Source of the DNA: Ectopseudomonas mendocina
Lineage (GTDB): Bacteria > Pseudomonadota > Gammaproteobacteria > Pseudomonadales > Pseudomonadaceae
Direction of reading: 5' to 3'
DNA: 64,000 bases
Assembly (NCBI RefSeq): GCF_016008875.1
Contig: NZ_JADTQG010000008.1
Span: forward strand, 1 to 64,000
Part shown: positions 52,860 through 63,964 of the stretch, one piece after another
Layout: the number at the start of each line of letters is the position of its first letter
How positions within the stretch are numbered: the first letter of the stretch is position 1
Notes under the pieces: generated by a model
What the model was told of the DNA's origin: nothing
The model's input: the letters and a program-made list of their open reading frames with translations, nothing else
Database searches by the model: none
Translations under genes and position numbers: made by a program

Positions 52860-54518
52860 TCAAGGAATCGCCTCGCCAATCCCGCGCGGGTCGCTGGCCG
52901 CCTGCACTTCACCGCTGACCTTGTCCCAGAACAATACCTGCTGATTACCGTACTGCCGGTCGAGGCGCTTGAGTTCATAGCCACGTCGCTGCAGCTCGGC
53001 GGCCTGCTCGTCGCTGAAGGTATCCGGCTCATGCTCGATCACATCCGGCATGAACTGGTGGTGGTAGCGCGCTACGGCCGGCCAGCGCGCGATGGGCTGA
53101 TCGTCCAGGTATTCGAGCATCGACAGCAGCACCATGCTCGGAATACGGCTGCCGCCTGGCGTACCGAAGGCGGCGAATTCGTCGCTGCTTTCGATGAAAC
53201 TCGGGCTCATCGACGACAGCGGGCGTTTGCCCCCGGCAATGGCGTTGGCCTGGCTGCCAGCCAAACCGTAGGCGTTGGCGCCCTGCACGTCGGCGGCGAA
53301 GTCGTCCATCTCGTCATTGAGCAGCACGCCGGTGCCGGGCACGGTGAAGGCGGCGCCGAACGGCAGGTTGATCGACAGCGTGGCAGCCACTGCATTGCCC
53401 TCGGCATCGAGCACGGCGAAGTGCGTGGTGTGGTCGCCCTCATGCCAGGTGCCGGCAGGCGGCAGGCTGGCGCTGGGCGTGGCCTTCTCGGGCTCGATGC
53501 TGCCGGCGAGCACGGCCAGGTGTCCGGGCGAGAGCAGTTGCTCCACGGGATTCTTGACGAAGTCCGGGTCGCCCAGCAGGCCGCGATCTCGGTAGGCGCG
53601 GCGCAGCGCCTCGACCACGTAGTGCACGCGCTGCATCGGTTCGGCGTCGCGCCAGGGCAACTGCTCGAGCATCGCCAGGCTCTGCGCCAGCGCGATGCCG
53701 CCGGCCGAGGGCGGCGGGGCGCTGATCAGCTCGCGGCCATCTTCGAGGCGAAAACGCAGCGGTTCGCGGCGGACGATGCGGTATTCGCGCAGGTCATCCA
53801 GGGTCCAGATGCCACCGGCGTGGCGTACGCCAGTTACCAGGCGCTCTGCCACCGGCCCTGTGTAGAAGCCTGCACGGCCATGCTCGGCCAGTGACTGCAG
53901 GGTGGCGGCCAGCTCCGGCTGGCGCAGCGAATGGCCCTCGCCGGGTATTTCGCCCTGGTCGAGGAACAGCCTGGCGCTCTCGGCATCGTCGCGCAGTGCC
54001 GCCAGGCGCCAGGTCGCGCGTTCGCGGTAGACGCGGTCCACCGCAAAGCCCTCGTTGGCCAGGCGAATCGCCGGGGCCAGGCTGGTTTTCAGCGGTAGGC
54101 GACCGTGATGCTCGGCCAGTTCGACCAATGCTGCCGGCAGCCCGGGAATGGCAGCAGCCAGCGCGCCATTGAGCGACAGCTCGCGTTGCACCTTGCCGTC
54201 GCGGACGTAGAGATCCGGCTTGGCCTCCAGTGGCGCGCGCTCACGGGCGTCGAGGAAGTCGTAGCCGGGGGCGTCGCCAGCGCTGCGCAGGAGGAAGAAG
54301 CCACCGCCACCCAGGCCCGAGCCGTAGGGCTCGACCACAGCCAGTGCTGCACTGGCGGCAATGGCGGCATCGAAGGCATTGCCGCCAGCGTCGAGCATCT
54401 GCTGGGCGGCGGCAGTGGCCGCAGAGTGGGCAGTGGCAATGGCGGGTTGCTGCGGGGCGGCCTGAGCCAACAGGCTGGCGCCGAGCAGCAGGGTCGATAG
54501 CAGGAGTTTGCGCAACAT
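52860..54518 (-). CDS. ggt: Gamma-glutamyltransferase
   Basis: A 552-residue periplasmic enzyme that breaks gamma-glutamyl bonds such as that in glutathione. A signal peptide (MLRKLLLSTLLLGASLLAQA) precedes the large subunit. Self-cleavage should occur at Thr364 in DHTTHFAVLDAEGNAVAATL, which becomes the N-terminal nucleophile of the small subunit. Binding loops GSGLGGGGFFLL and SPSFIES-GTPGGSRIPSM correspond to known GGT motifs. It is convergent with the Na/Pi gene and stands upstream of the ferredoxin gene only by position, not in an operon. Confidence 0.95.
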   Translation of the reverse strand: MLRKLLLSTLLLGASLLAQAAPQQPAIATAHSAATAAAQQMLDAGGNAFDAAIAASAALAVVEPYGSGLGGGGFFLLRSAGDAPGYDFLDARERAPLEAKPDLYVRDGKVQRELSLNGALAAAIPGLPAALVELAEHHGRLPLKTSLAPAIRLANEGFAVDRVYRERATWRLAALRDDAESARLFLDQGEIPGEGHSLRQPELAATLQSLAEHGRAGFYTGPVAERLVTGVRHAGGIWTLDDLREYRIVRREPLRFRLEDGRELISAPPPSAGGIALAQSLAMLEQLPWRDAEPMQRVHYVVEALRRAYRDRGLLGDPDFVKNPVEQLLSPGHLAVLAGSIEPEKATPSASLPPAGTWHEGDHTTHFAVLDAEGNAVAATLSINLPFGAAFTVPGTGVLLNDEMDDFAADVQGANAYGLAGSQANAIAGGKRPLSSMSPSFIESSDEFAAFGTPGGSRIPSMVLLSMLEYLDDQPIARWPAVARYHHQFMPDVIEHEPDTFSDEQAAELQRRGYELKRLDRQYGNQQVLFWDKVSGEVQAASDPRGIGEAIP

Positions 54519-54627
54519 GCGATCTACCAGAGGGCGGCTGAAGGAAGCTTGAAGCTTAACAGCCTCGCTCGGGCGAGGGGGCACAACGGGCGCGGAGAAA
54601 GTGGGAGGTCGCTAGCCCTCGGAAGTG

Positions 54628-54963
<336 letters not shown>

Positions 54964-55004
54964 TTAGCCCGGTCGGTTAGGCGCTTTGCTTCCCTCTCCC
55001 GTTT

Positions 55005-55080
55005 TCGGGAGGGGCGGGGAAGAGGGTAGGGAATCGTGGCGCCGCTTTTGCCCTCTCCCAAGAGCGGGAGAGGGTCATCA
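55005..55080. repeat. CCCTCTCCC-type repeats between fdx and coaD
   Basis: CCCGTTTTCGGGAGGGG and CCCTCTCCCAAGAGCGGGAGAGGG form two hairpins. Similar sequence lies within the element at 39355-39570. Confidence 0.55.
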
Positions 55081-55102
55081 GTCGACCGTGAACGGCCGGC
55101 TT

Positions 55103-57357
<2,255 letters not shown>

Positions 57358-57416
57358 TTCACCTTCTCTTCTTGTCGGGGCCGTCTGTAGGGGCGAGCTG
57401 GGAGCTGGTTGCTTGC

Positions 57417-57482
57417 CCTGATCGCGGATAAATCCGCTCCTACACAAACGCCCCATCCCGTGGGAGCGGCTTCAGCCGCGAT
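57417..57482. repeat. Hairpin repeat pieces between GMC and Tat genes
   Basis: TCGCGGATAAATCCGCTCCTAC (a right arm of the GTAGGAGCG family) is followed by GTGGGAGCGGCTTCAGCCGCG, a different repeat. Neither has its full partner. Confidence 0.5.
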
Positions 57483-57496
57483 GCTCTCTACAACCG

Positions 57497-58042
57497 TTAT
57501 ACGGTGGGCGGCCCCGGATAGCCGCAATGCGCCCAGGCTTCCTGGCGGCTGTACCAGGCCATCATCACCAGTTGCAGCAGCGAGGCGTGGCCCATGCGCA
57601 GCAGGCTCAGGCTGCTGTTCTGCCAGCGGCTGAGGAAGTTGCGCACGTCATCGGCGCTGGCGTTGTCCCAACTGCCCCAAACGCCGGTCAGCGGGCCGCG
57701 GGTAATGGGCAGGGCCAGTACGTCGAACAGTTGTACGGTGAGTTTCAGCATCTCCGGCGACAGGTGGGCGAGGCCGTTGTCGAGACTCTTCAGCGTGCCA
57801 TCGATCGCCTGCGGCATCTGTTCGGTACTGACGGCTCCATCGAGCATCACCGGAATCAGCGCGCGCAGAAACGGCAGGTCGCTGCTGCGCAGGATCAGAT
57901 AACCATTGGCCGGCGTGCTGGCCGAGCAGCCACTGAGCGTCGCGGTCAGCCCGGCAGTGCCGAGCAGTGCCGTGCCCAGCAGGCCGACCTTGAGCAGGCT
58001 GCGCCGCGAAAGTTGCGGCGCGTCGAGAGTGGTGTCGTTCAT
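57497..58042 (-). CDS. Twin-arginine signal protein, probable small subunit of the GMC dehydrogenase
   Basis: A 181-residue protein with a Tat signal (SRRSLLK at residues 12-18, then a hydrophobic stretch) and a lipobox-like LSGC (Cys39). The mature helical part (DLPFLRALIPVMLDGAVSTE, LSPEMLKLTVQLFDVLALPI) resembles the small subunits of gluconate/sorbitol-type dehydrogenases. It is between the GMC gene and the aldehyde dehydrogenase on the same strand. I infer that it carries the GMC flavoprotein to the periplasm. Confidence 0.8.
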   Translation of the reverse strand: MNDTTLDAPQLSRRSLLKVGLLGTALLGTAGLTATLSGCSASTPANGYLILRSSDLPFLRALIPVMLDGAVSTEQMPQAIDGTLKSLDNGLAHLSPEMLKLTVQLFDVLALPITRGPLTGVWGSWDNASADDVRNFLSRWQNSSLSLLRMGHASLLQLVMMAWYSRQEAWAHCGYPGPPTV

Positions 58043-58084
58043 TGTTGTTATCACCAGGCGTAGAGCGGGTGCTGACCGCGTCGA

Positions 58085-59515
58085 TCAACGTACGAACAAT
58101 TTGTAGATGAGCTTCTGAATCGCCTTGCCATAAGGCGGGTAGATCAGCCGTGCGGCGTTGAAACGCTGCTTGATGAATACGCCCTTGGCCTTGCTGAAGG
58201 TCAGGAAACCTTCGTGACCGTGGTAGTGGCCCATGCCCGACGGGCCGACACCGCCGAACGGCATGTCGTCCTGCGCCACGTGCAGCAGGGTGTCGTTCAG
58301 GCACACGCCGCCGGAGTGGGTTTCGTGCAGCACGCGCAGCTGTTCGCCCTTGTCGTAACCGAAGTAGTACAGCGCCAGCGGGCGTGGCCGTGCGTTGACG
58401 TAGGCGAAGGCATCTTCCAGGCGGTCGTACGGGACCACCGGCAGCAGCGGGCCGAAGATCTCGTCCTGCATCAGCTTCATGTCGTCGTTGACGTCGAGTA
58501 CCAGGCTCTGCGGCAGGCGCCGGCCCTGGGCCTCTGGATACAAGGGAACGATGCGCGCGCCCTTGGTCTGCGCGTCCTGCAGGTAGCCGTTGAGGCGTGC
58601 CAGCTGGCGCTCGTTGATGATCGCCGTGTAGTCCGGGTTGTCCTTGAGCTGCGGATAGAAACGCTGCACGACGTCGCGATAGGCGCTGACGAAGCCGTCG
58701 ACGCGATCACGCGGTACCAGCACGTAGTCCGGCGCCACGCAGGTCTGCCCGGCGTTGAGGGTCTTGCCGAAGGCGATGCGCTCGGCGGCGTGCTCCAGCG
58801 GCACGTCGGCGGACACGATGGCCGGCGACTTGCCGCCCAGTTCCAGGGTCACCGGGGTCAGGTTCTCCGCGGCGGCGCGCATCACGTGCTTGCCGATGCT
58901 GGTGGCGCCAGTGAACAGCAAATGGTCGAACGGCAGCTTGGAGAAGGCCATGCCGACTTCCGCCTCGCCCAGGGCGACGCTGACCAGGTCCTCGGGGAAG
59001 ATGCGCGCCAGCAGGTCCTTGACCAGTTGCGAGGTGGCCGGGGTGGACTCGCTCATCTTGATCATCACCCGGTTGCCGGCGGCCAGCGCACCGGTCAGCG
59101 GGCCGACGGCGAGAAATAGCGGGTAGTTCCACGGCACGATGATGCCGACCACGCCCAGCGGCTGGTAGATGACCTTGGCCGAAGCGGGCATGAACTGCAT
59201 GCCGACGCTGCGCCGTGAAGGCTTCATCCACTTTCTGATGCGTTTGCTCGCGTAATGGATGCCATGCAGGCTGGGCATCAGTTCGGCTAGCAGGGTCTCG
59301 TCCACCGAGCGGTTGCTGAAATCCTGAGAAATCGCCTCGATCAGCGCATCCTGCTGTTCGACCAGCAACTCCTTGAGGGACTTCAACCACTGAATGCGTT
59401 GCTCGGCCGACGGCATCGGGTTGGCGGCAAAGGCGGAGCGCTGCAGGGCGAAGGTGGCGTCCAGCTGGCTGATCTGCTGTTGGCTGTGCTGCAAATAGGC
59501 GATGTCGGCGACCAT
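58085..59515 (-). CDS. Aldehyde dehydrogenase, coniferyl aldehyde dehydrogenase-like
   Basis: A 476-residue NAD(P)-dependent aldehyde dehydrogenase. The general base is in VTLELGGKSPAIV and the nucleophilic cysteine in TLNAGQTCVAPDYVLVPRD. The short ALDH class with IIVPWNYPLFLAVGPLTGAL and a C-terminal KLIYKLF membrane-proximal helix fits the coniferyl/fatty aldehyde dehydrogenase group (CalB/ALDH3-like). Start at 59515 follows GAGGAG. It heads the minus-strand set ALDH-Tat subunit-GMC, likely oxidising an alcohol to an aldehyde to an acid. It is divergent from the TetR gene. Confidence 0.9.
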   Translation of the reverse strand: MVADIAYLQHSQQQISQLDATFALQRSAFAANPMPSAEQRIQWLKSLKELLVEQQDALIEAISQDFSNRSVDETLLAELMPSLHGIHYASKRIRKWMKPSRRSVGMQFMPASAKVIYQPLGVVGIIVPWNYPLFLAVGPLTGALAAGNRVMIKMSESTPATSQLVKDLLARIFPEDLVSVALGEAEVGMAFSKLPFDHLLFTGATSIGKHVMRAAAENLTPVTLELGGKSPAIVSADVPLEHAAERIAFGKTLNAGQTCVAPDYVLVPRDRVDGFVSAYRDVVQRFYPQLKDNPDYTAIINERQLARLNGYLQDAQTKGARIVPLYPEAQGRRLPQSLVLDVNDDMKLMQDEIFGPLLPVVPYDRLEDAFAYVNARPRPLALYYFGYDKGEQLRVLHETHSGGVCLNDTLLHVAQDDMPFGGVGPSGMGHYHGHEGFLTFSKAKGVFIKQRFNAARLIYPPYGKAIQKLIYKLFVR

Positions 59516-59566
59516 TGGGTTTCTCCTCGACGTTCCAGCGGGCTGCATGAGAATGACTGAGCTGGA

Positions 59567-59595
59567 TTTTTAGAGCAATTACTCTAATGTGTCAA
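59567..59595 (-). promoter_or_regulatory. ALDH operon promoter with TetR-type operator in the spacer
   Basis: On the minus strand TTGACA (59595-59590), a 17-base spacer and TAAAAA (59572-59567) make a strong sigma-70 promoter. An 18-base palindrome, TTAGAG-CAATTA-CTCTAA at 59570-59587 with one mismatched pair, covers the spacer. A repressor bound there would block the polymerase. The divergent TetR gene is the obvious candidate. Confidence 0.75.
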
Positions 59596-59730
59596 ATAAG
59601 GTGCCGCGCACCCGTCCTCGCTGCACACTAACCAAAGGTCAGCAGATGGCGTTGGCATGCGTCGAGGGGTAACACTCCGACTGTTTCGCCTGTACCTTTG
59701 CCACTTTTGAAGTCGAGATCGAGCTGCGTC

Positions 59731-60390
59731 ATGGCGCCACCCAAGACCCGCGACCGCATCGTTGCCGAGAGCCTGGCCCTGTTCAACGGCCAGGGCGAAC
59801 GCAATGTCACCACCAACCACATCGCCGCTCATCTGGGCATTTCGCCGGGTAATCTGTATTACCACTTCCGCAACAAGCAGGTGATCATCGCCGAGCTGTT
59901 CGCCCAGTACGAAGCGCAGGTCGACAGTTTCCTGCGTCTGCCCGAAGGCCGTGCGCTGACGGTAGAGGACAAGACCTTCTACCTGGAGGCGCTGCTGGCG
60001 GCGATGTGGCACTACCGTTTCCTGCATCGCGATCTGGAGCACCTGCTGGAATCCGACGCCGAGTTGGCTGAGCGTTATCAGGCCTTCGCCCGGCGCTGTC
60101 TGGTGCACGCGCGGGCCATCTACCAGGGCTTCGTCGATGCCGAGATCCTCAGCATGACGCCGGCGCAGATCGAGGCGCTGACCCTCAACGCCTGGATCAT
60201 CATGACTTCCTGGGTACGTTTCCTCTGCACCGCCGGGGCCAGCCCGGACGACCTCAGCCAGGACATGCTGCGCCGCGGCATCTACCAGGTGCTGGCGCTG
60301 GAGGGCGGCTATATCGCGCCTTCGGCGCGTGCGGCGGTCGAGGCGCTATACGCCCGACTGCATGTTCCGCTGGAGCAGGTGCTGGGGTGA
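59731..60390 (+). CDS. TetR family transcriptional regulator
   Basis: A 219-residue regulator. The N-terminal HTH reads TRDRIVAESLALFNGQGERN, TTNHIAAHLGISPGNLYYHF and RNKQVIIAELF, as in TetR proteins. The C-terminal ligand domain is helical and carries two short tryptophan-bearing segments (NAWIIMTSWVRFL). It is transcribed away from the aldehyde dehydrogenase gene and probably controls it through the palindrome at 59570-59587. The ligand would be expected to be an alcohol, aldehyde or acid of that pathway; that is inference. Confidence 0.88.
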   Translation: MAPPKTRDRIVAESLALFNGQGERNVTTNHIAAHLGISPGNLYYHFRNKQVIIAELFAQYEAQVDSFLRLPEGRALTVEDKTFYLEALLAAMWHYRFLHRDLEHLLESDAELAERYQAFARRCLVHARAIYQGFVDAEILSMTPAQIEALTLNAWIIMTSWVRFLCTAGASPDDLSQDMLRRGIYQVLALEGGYIAPSARAAVEALYARLHVPLEQVLG

Positions 60391-60416
60391 GCGGTTCGGT
60401 GTCACCGGATGCGCTG

Positions 60417-60612
60417 TAGCCCGGATTCATCCGGGGTACGACTTCGCGGGTCGCTAGGAGGGGCTTTAGCCGCGAGCTTTTCGCCGCTGAAGCGCCTCCC
60501 ACAATCTGCAGCGATTGCCTTGCCCGGATGCAGTCCGGAGGAACTGTGCCGGAGTATTCCCGGATTTCATCCGGGCTACAGTGCTTACCGCCCGCGTAGG
60601 AGCGGCTTCAGC
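60417..60612. repeat. Repeat cluster: several hairpin types in tandem
   Basis: Between 60417 and 60612 lie, in order, GTAGCCCGGATTCATCCGGGG, AGGAGGGGCTTTAGCCGCGAG with its GAAGCGCCTCCCAC partner, CCCGGATGCAGTCCGG, CCCGGATTTCATCCGGGCTAC and GTAGGAGCGGCTTCAGCCGCG. This fills the gap between the convergent TetR and YheT-like genes. Confidence 0.7.
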
Positions 60613-60617
60613 CGCGA

Positions 60618-61601
60618 TTATCCGTGGCTCGCCAGCCATTGCGGAATACGCCGCTCCAGGTAATACACCGGCTTGCGCGGGCTGCCCTCGACGAAGCCGA
60701 CATGTCCGCCCTTGGGATGCAGCTCGAACTCGGTGCCGGGGGCGAGTTCGCTGGCCTCCGGCAGGCTGTGGCGGAAGATGAAGGGGTCGTCCTCGGCCTG
60801 GATGATCAGCGTGCGTGTGCGGATTTCACCCAGGTAGAAGCGGCTGGAAGCGCGGCGGTAGTAATCGTGGGCATCGGCGAAGCCATGCAGCGGCGCGGTG
60901 ATGCGCCCGTCGAAGTCCCAGAAGGTGCGCATGCCGTCCAGCGGGCCCAGGCGCTCCAGTACCGACAGGCGCTCGCTGTGGCCCTGTTCGGTGAACAGAC
61001 GCTGCTTGTCGTTCACGTAGGCGACCATCTCGCGCATGAAGTGCGCCTGATACACCCGTGAGAAACCCAGGCCGATGCGGTCGGCGCACTGATCCAGACG
61101 AAACGGCACCGACACCGCTACCGCGGCTTGCAGCTGGCTCTGCGCGCCGCTTTCACCCAGGTACTTGAGCAGCACGTTGCCGCCCAGCGAATAGCCGACG
61201 GCGTATAGCGGTGCCATCGGCCGTTGCGCGCGCAGGTGGGCGACAGCCGAGGCCAGATCTTCGCTGGCGCCGGAATGGTAGCCGCGCGGCAGCAGGTTGG
61301 GCTCGCCGGAGCAGCCACGCCAGTTCAACGCCACGCTGGCCCAGCCGCGCGCGGCCAGCGCCTGCTGCAGGCCGAGCACGTAGAGCGAGCTGGAGCTGCC
61401 GGTCAGGCCATGCAGCACCAGTACCAGCGGCGCATGGGCGTCATGCGGGCCGTACCAGTCGAGGTCGAGGAAGTCGCCATCGCCCAGCCACAGCCGTTCG
61501 CGCGGCCGCTGCAGTTGCGGCGGCTTGCGGCAGAAGGGGTTCCACAGCGTCTGCAGATGCGGGCCGGGGAGCCACCAGGCGGGGCGAAATTCAGTGTTCA
61601 T
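60618..61601 (-). CDS. YheT family alpha/beta hydrolase
   Basis: A 327-residue hydrolase of the YheT (ABHD1/ABHD3-like) family. It begins with FRPAWWLPGPHLQTLWNPFC, has the oxyanion loop VLVLHGLTGSSSS, and the nucleophile elbow AVGYSLGGNVLLKYLGE (catalytic Ser in GYSLGG). A later QAEDDPFI and the histidine in HPKGGHVGFVEG complete the triad. Family members hydrolyse lipid or ester substrates; the natural substrate here is unknown. Confidence 0.9.
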   Translation of the reverse strand: MNTEFRPAWWLPGPHLQTLWNPFCRKPPQLQRPRERLWLGDGDFLDLDWYGPHDAHAPLVLVLHGLTGSSSSLYVLGLQQALAARGWASVALNWRGCSGEPNLLPRGYHSGASEDLASAVAHLRAQRPMAPLYAVGYSLGGNVLLKYLGESGAQSQLQAAVAVSVPFRLDQCADRIGLGFSRVYQAHFMREMVAYVNDKQRLFTEQGHSERLSVLERLGPLDGMRTFWDFDGRITAPLHGFADAHDYYRRASSRFYLGEIRTRTLIIQAEDDPFIFRHSLPEASELAPGTEFELHPKGGHVGFVEGSPRKPVYYLERRIPQWLASHG

Positions 61602-61626
61602 GGTGAAGTCGGTCGTCGGCAGTAGA

Positions 61627-61680
61627 CGTAGCCCGGATGCAATCCGGGAATGGTGGCCCTGGATTTCATCCAGGCTACGG
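61627..61680. repeat. GTAGCCCGGATG repeat pair
   Basis: GTAGCCCGGATGCAATCCGGG and CCTGGATTTCATCCAGGCTAC form two hairpins head to head, upstream of the YheT-like gene start at 61601. Confidence 0.75.
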
Positions 61681-61686
61681 AGCTAT

Positions 61687-61905
61687 TCAGCGTCGGCGCT
61701 TGCGGAGTATGCGCCAAGCGCACCAGGCCAATACCAGTAACGCGACGATACGCTGATTGGTAAGTCCGATGACGATACCTTGCTGATGCTCCAACAGTAT
61801 TGTGCGATTCAAATTCAGCGGAATTTCCTGCTGGCTGAGCAGCACCGGCAGCGCCATTGCGATCAGCAGCAGGTAGGGCAGGTGGGCGTAGATAAAGTCC
61901 TTCAT
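61687..61905 (-). CDS. Small membrane protein, unknown function
   Basis: A 72-residue protein with two hydrophobic helices (AHLPYLLLIAMALPVLL and IVALLVLAWCAWRIL) and a basic end (RKRRR), so N and C termini probably face the cytoplasm. It has no family I can name. Its ATG overlaps the rsmD stop (ATGA at 61902-61905), which implies coupling to rsmD translation. The gene is retained in the same place in P. aeruginosa as I recall it (PA0369). Confidence 0.75.
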   Translation of the reverse strand: MKDFIYAHLPYLLLIAMALPVLLSQQEIPLNLNRTILLEHQQGIVIGLTNQRIVALLVLAWCAWRILRKRRR

Positions 61906-62504
61906 CCACGCTGCCACAGTGCGTAGTGCACCTGGCCGGTGTGCTTCTCACGGTGCAGGCGCCAGTTCCCCGGTAGGCCGAGGGTTGACGGGGTGGATTC
62001 GCTTTCAGTGTAGATCCAGGCGTCGTCGGCAAGCCAGCCCTGGCCTTCCAGCAGGTCGCAAGCGCCTTGCAGCAGATCCTTGTGGAACGGCGGATCGAGC
62101 AGGACGATATCGAAGCGCCGCGGTGCCGGGCGGGCCAGCAGTTGCAGGGCATCGCCTAGCTGAATCTCGCCCTCGCTGCACTGCAGCGTCGTCAGATGTC
62201 CGCGCAGCGCAGCCACCGACGCCGGGTTAAGGTCGCAGGCCAGGCCGCTGGCGGCGCCGCGCGACAGGGCTTCGAGCAGCAGCGCGCCGCTGCCGGCGAA
62301 GGGGTCGAGCACGTGTGCGCCCTCCACGTAGGGCGCGAGCCAGTTGAACAGCGTTTCGCGCACCCGATCCGGGGTCGGGCGCAGGCCCGGCCCGTCGGGG
62401 AAGGCGAAGCGCCGCGAACGCCATTGCCCACCGATGATGCGCAATTGACCCTGGCCGCCGTGGGCTTTGCCCGCGGCGGGTTTCTGTGGGGCGCGTCCGC
62501 GCAT
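61902..62504 (-). CDS. rsmD: 16S rRNA (guanine-966-N2) methyltransferase
   Basis: A 200-residue methyltransferase that modifies G966 of 16S rRNA. The N-terminus is basic (RIIGGQWRSRRFAFPDGPGL), then RPTPDRVRETLFNWL, the SAM motif VLDPFAGSGALLLEALSRGA and the catalytic LLDPPFHKDLLQ. Length and motifs are as in RsmD. It overlaps the M16 gene by one base (ATG with the preceding TGA at 62504), so the three genes are coupled. In many gammaproteobacteria rsmD sits near ftsY, which may lie further upstream outside this window. Confidence 0.95.
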   Translation of the reverse strand: MRGRAPQKPAAGKAHGGQGQLRIIGGQWRSRRFAFPDGPGLRPTPDRVRETLFNWLAPYVEGAHVLDPFAGSGALLLEALSRGAASGLACDLNPASVAALRGHLTTLQCSEGEIQLGDALQLLARPAPRRFDIVLLDPPFHKDLLQGACDLLEGQGWLADDAWIYTESESTPSTLGLPGNWRLHREKHTGQVHYALWQRG

Positions 62505-63964
62505 CAGTGCGGCACCGTGCTGGGCTGCTCGGCCGGGCGATCGGTCGGTGGTGGCAACTCCTTCTGCGCCACGGTCGGGCCTGCTGTGACCACCACCAGT
62601 GCTTCGGGGTCGAGGTGCTTGGCCATCGCCGCCTGCACCTGCTCGGTGGTCAGGTTCTGCACGTCGCGCATGAAATCGTCCAGGTAGCTCAGCGGCAGAT
62701 CGTAGAAGCCCATCGAGGCCAACTGGCCGACGATGGCGGCATTGCTTGCCGTGGACAGCGGGAAGCTGCCGGCCAGCTCGCGTTTGGCGTTATCCAGTTC
62801 CTGCTGGGTCGGGCCGTCACGCAGGTAGTCGGTCAGCAGTTGTTTGACCAGCGCCAGGGTGCCCTGGCTGAGCTCGGCGCGGGTCTGCAGATTGATCATG
62901 AATGGGCCGCGCGCCTGCATGGTCCTGAAACTGGAGTAGACGCCGTAGGTCAGGCCGCGCTTCTCGCGCACCTCGCTCATCAGGCGGGTGCCGAAGCCGC
63001 CGCCGCCGAAGATCTGGTTGCCCAGATACAGCGCGGCATAATCCGGATCGCTGCGGTCGATGCCGAGCTGGGCGAACATCAGATGGGTCTGGTTGGATGG
63101 GTATTCGATATGGCTGACGCCCGGCTTGGGCGTTTGCGGCTGGGCGATCTTCGCCAGCGCCGGGCCTTGTGGCAGGGCGGCGGAGAGCTGATTGGCGATG
63201 GCCTCGGCCTCGGCGCGCGACAGGTCGCCGACCAGGGCGATCACCGCATTGCCGGCCGCGTAGGCGCGAGCGTGGAAGGCCTGCAGCTGCTGACGGGTGA
63301 TGGCGGGGATCGACTGCGCCGTGCCGTCGCTCGGGTGTGCGTAGGGGTGCTGCCCGTACAGGCGCTCGAACAACTCCAGGCTGGCCAGCTTGCCCGGATT
63401 CTGCTTCTGGTACTCGAAGCCGGCGAGCAGCTGGTTCTTGATCCGCGCCAACGAATCGGCAGGGAAGGTGGGCTTGCCCAGTACATCGGCGAACAGCGCC
63501 AGCGCAGGTTCGCGTTGCTCCCGCGCGCTCAGGCTGCGCAGGCTGGCCACAGCCATGTCGCGGTAGGCGCCGTTGCCGAACTCGGCGCCGAGGCCCTCGA
63601 AACCGGCGGCGATGGCGCCGACGTCCTTGCCCGGCACACCTTCGTTGAGCATCGCGTTGGTCAGGGTAGCCAGGCCCGGCGCGCCGCCGTCCTGACTGCT
63701 GCCGGCGGCGAAGGTCAGGCGCAGGTCGAACATCGGCAGCTCATGGGCTTCGACGAACAGCACCCTGGCGCCCTGTGAGGTATGCCAGCTCTGGATTTCC
63801 AGCGTACGGCGGGTCGGCGCCTTGCCGTCGAGCGCAGCCAGCGACTGCAGCTTGGCGGCATCGCCGGTCGCCGTGCTGTCGGACAGGTTGGCGCAGGCGC
63901 CCAGTGCCAGGGCGGTGGACAGGACCAGGCCGAGCAGGCCCAGGCGGCGTTGCTCAGTCTTCAT
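62504..63964 (-). CDS. M16 family peptidase-like protein, lacking the zinc motif
   Basis: A 486-residue lipoprotein (lipobox LGAC, Cys24) of the insulinase/pitrilysin family. The two M16 homologous halves are visible, for example FDLRLTFAAGSSQDGGAPGL in the first and GVSHIEYPSNQTHLMFAQLG in the second. The N-terminal HxxEH zinc site of active members is absent, and the segment ending ATLTNAMLNEG where it should be shows no such motif. This marks the non-catalytic partner of a heterodimer. The active subunit is expected upstream; its final codons seem to be at 63961-64000. Probable location is the periplasmic face of a membrane. Confidence 0.88.
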   Translation of the reverse strand: MKTEQRRLGLLGLVLSTALALGACANLSDSTATGDAAKLQSLAALDGKAPTRRTLEIQSWHTSQGARVLFVEAHELPMFDLRLTFAAGSSQDGGAPGLATLTNAMLNEGVPGKDVGAIAAGFEGLGAEFGNGAYRDMAVASLRSLSAREQREPALALFADVLGKPTFPADSLARIKNQLLAGFEYQKQNPGKLASLELFERLYGQHPYAHPSDGTAQSIPAITRQQLQAFHARAYAAGNAVIALVGDLSRAEAEAIANQLSAALPQGPALAKIAQPQTPKPGVSHIEYPSNQTHLMFAQLGIDRSDPDYAALYLGNQIFGGGGFGTRLMSEVREKRGLTYGVYSSFRTMQARGPFMINLQTRAELSQGTLALVKQLLTDYLRDGPTQQELDNAKRELAGSFPLSTASNAAIVGQLASMGFYDLPLSYLDDFMRDVQNLTTEQVQAAMAKHLDPEALVVVTAGPTVAQKELPPPTDRPAEQPSTVPH

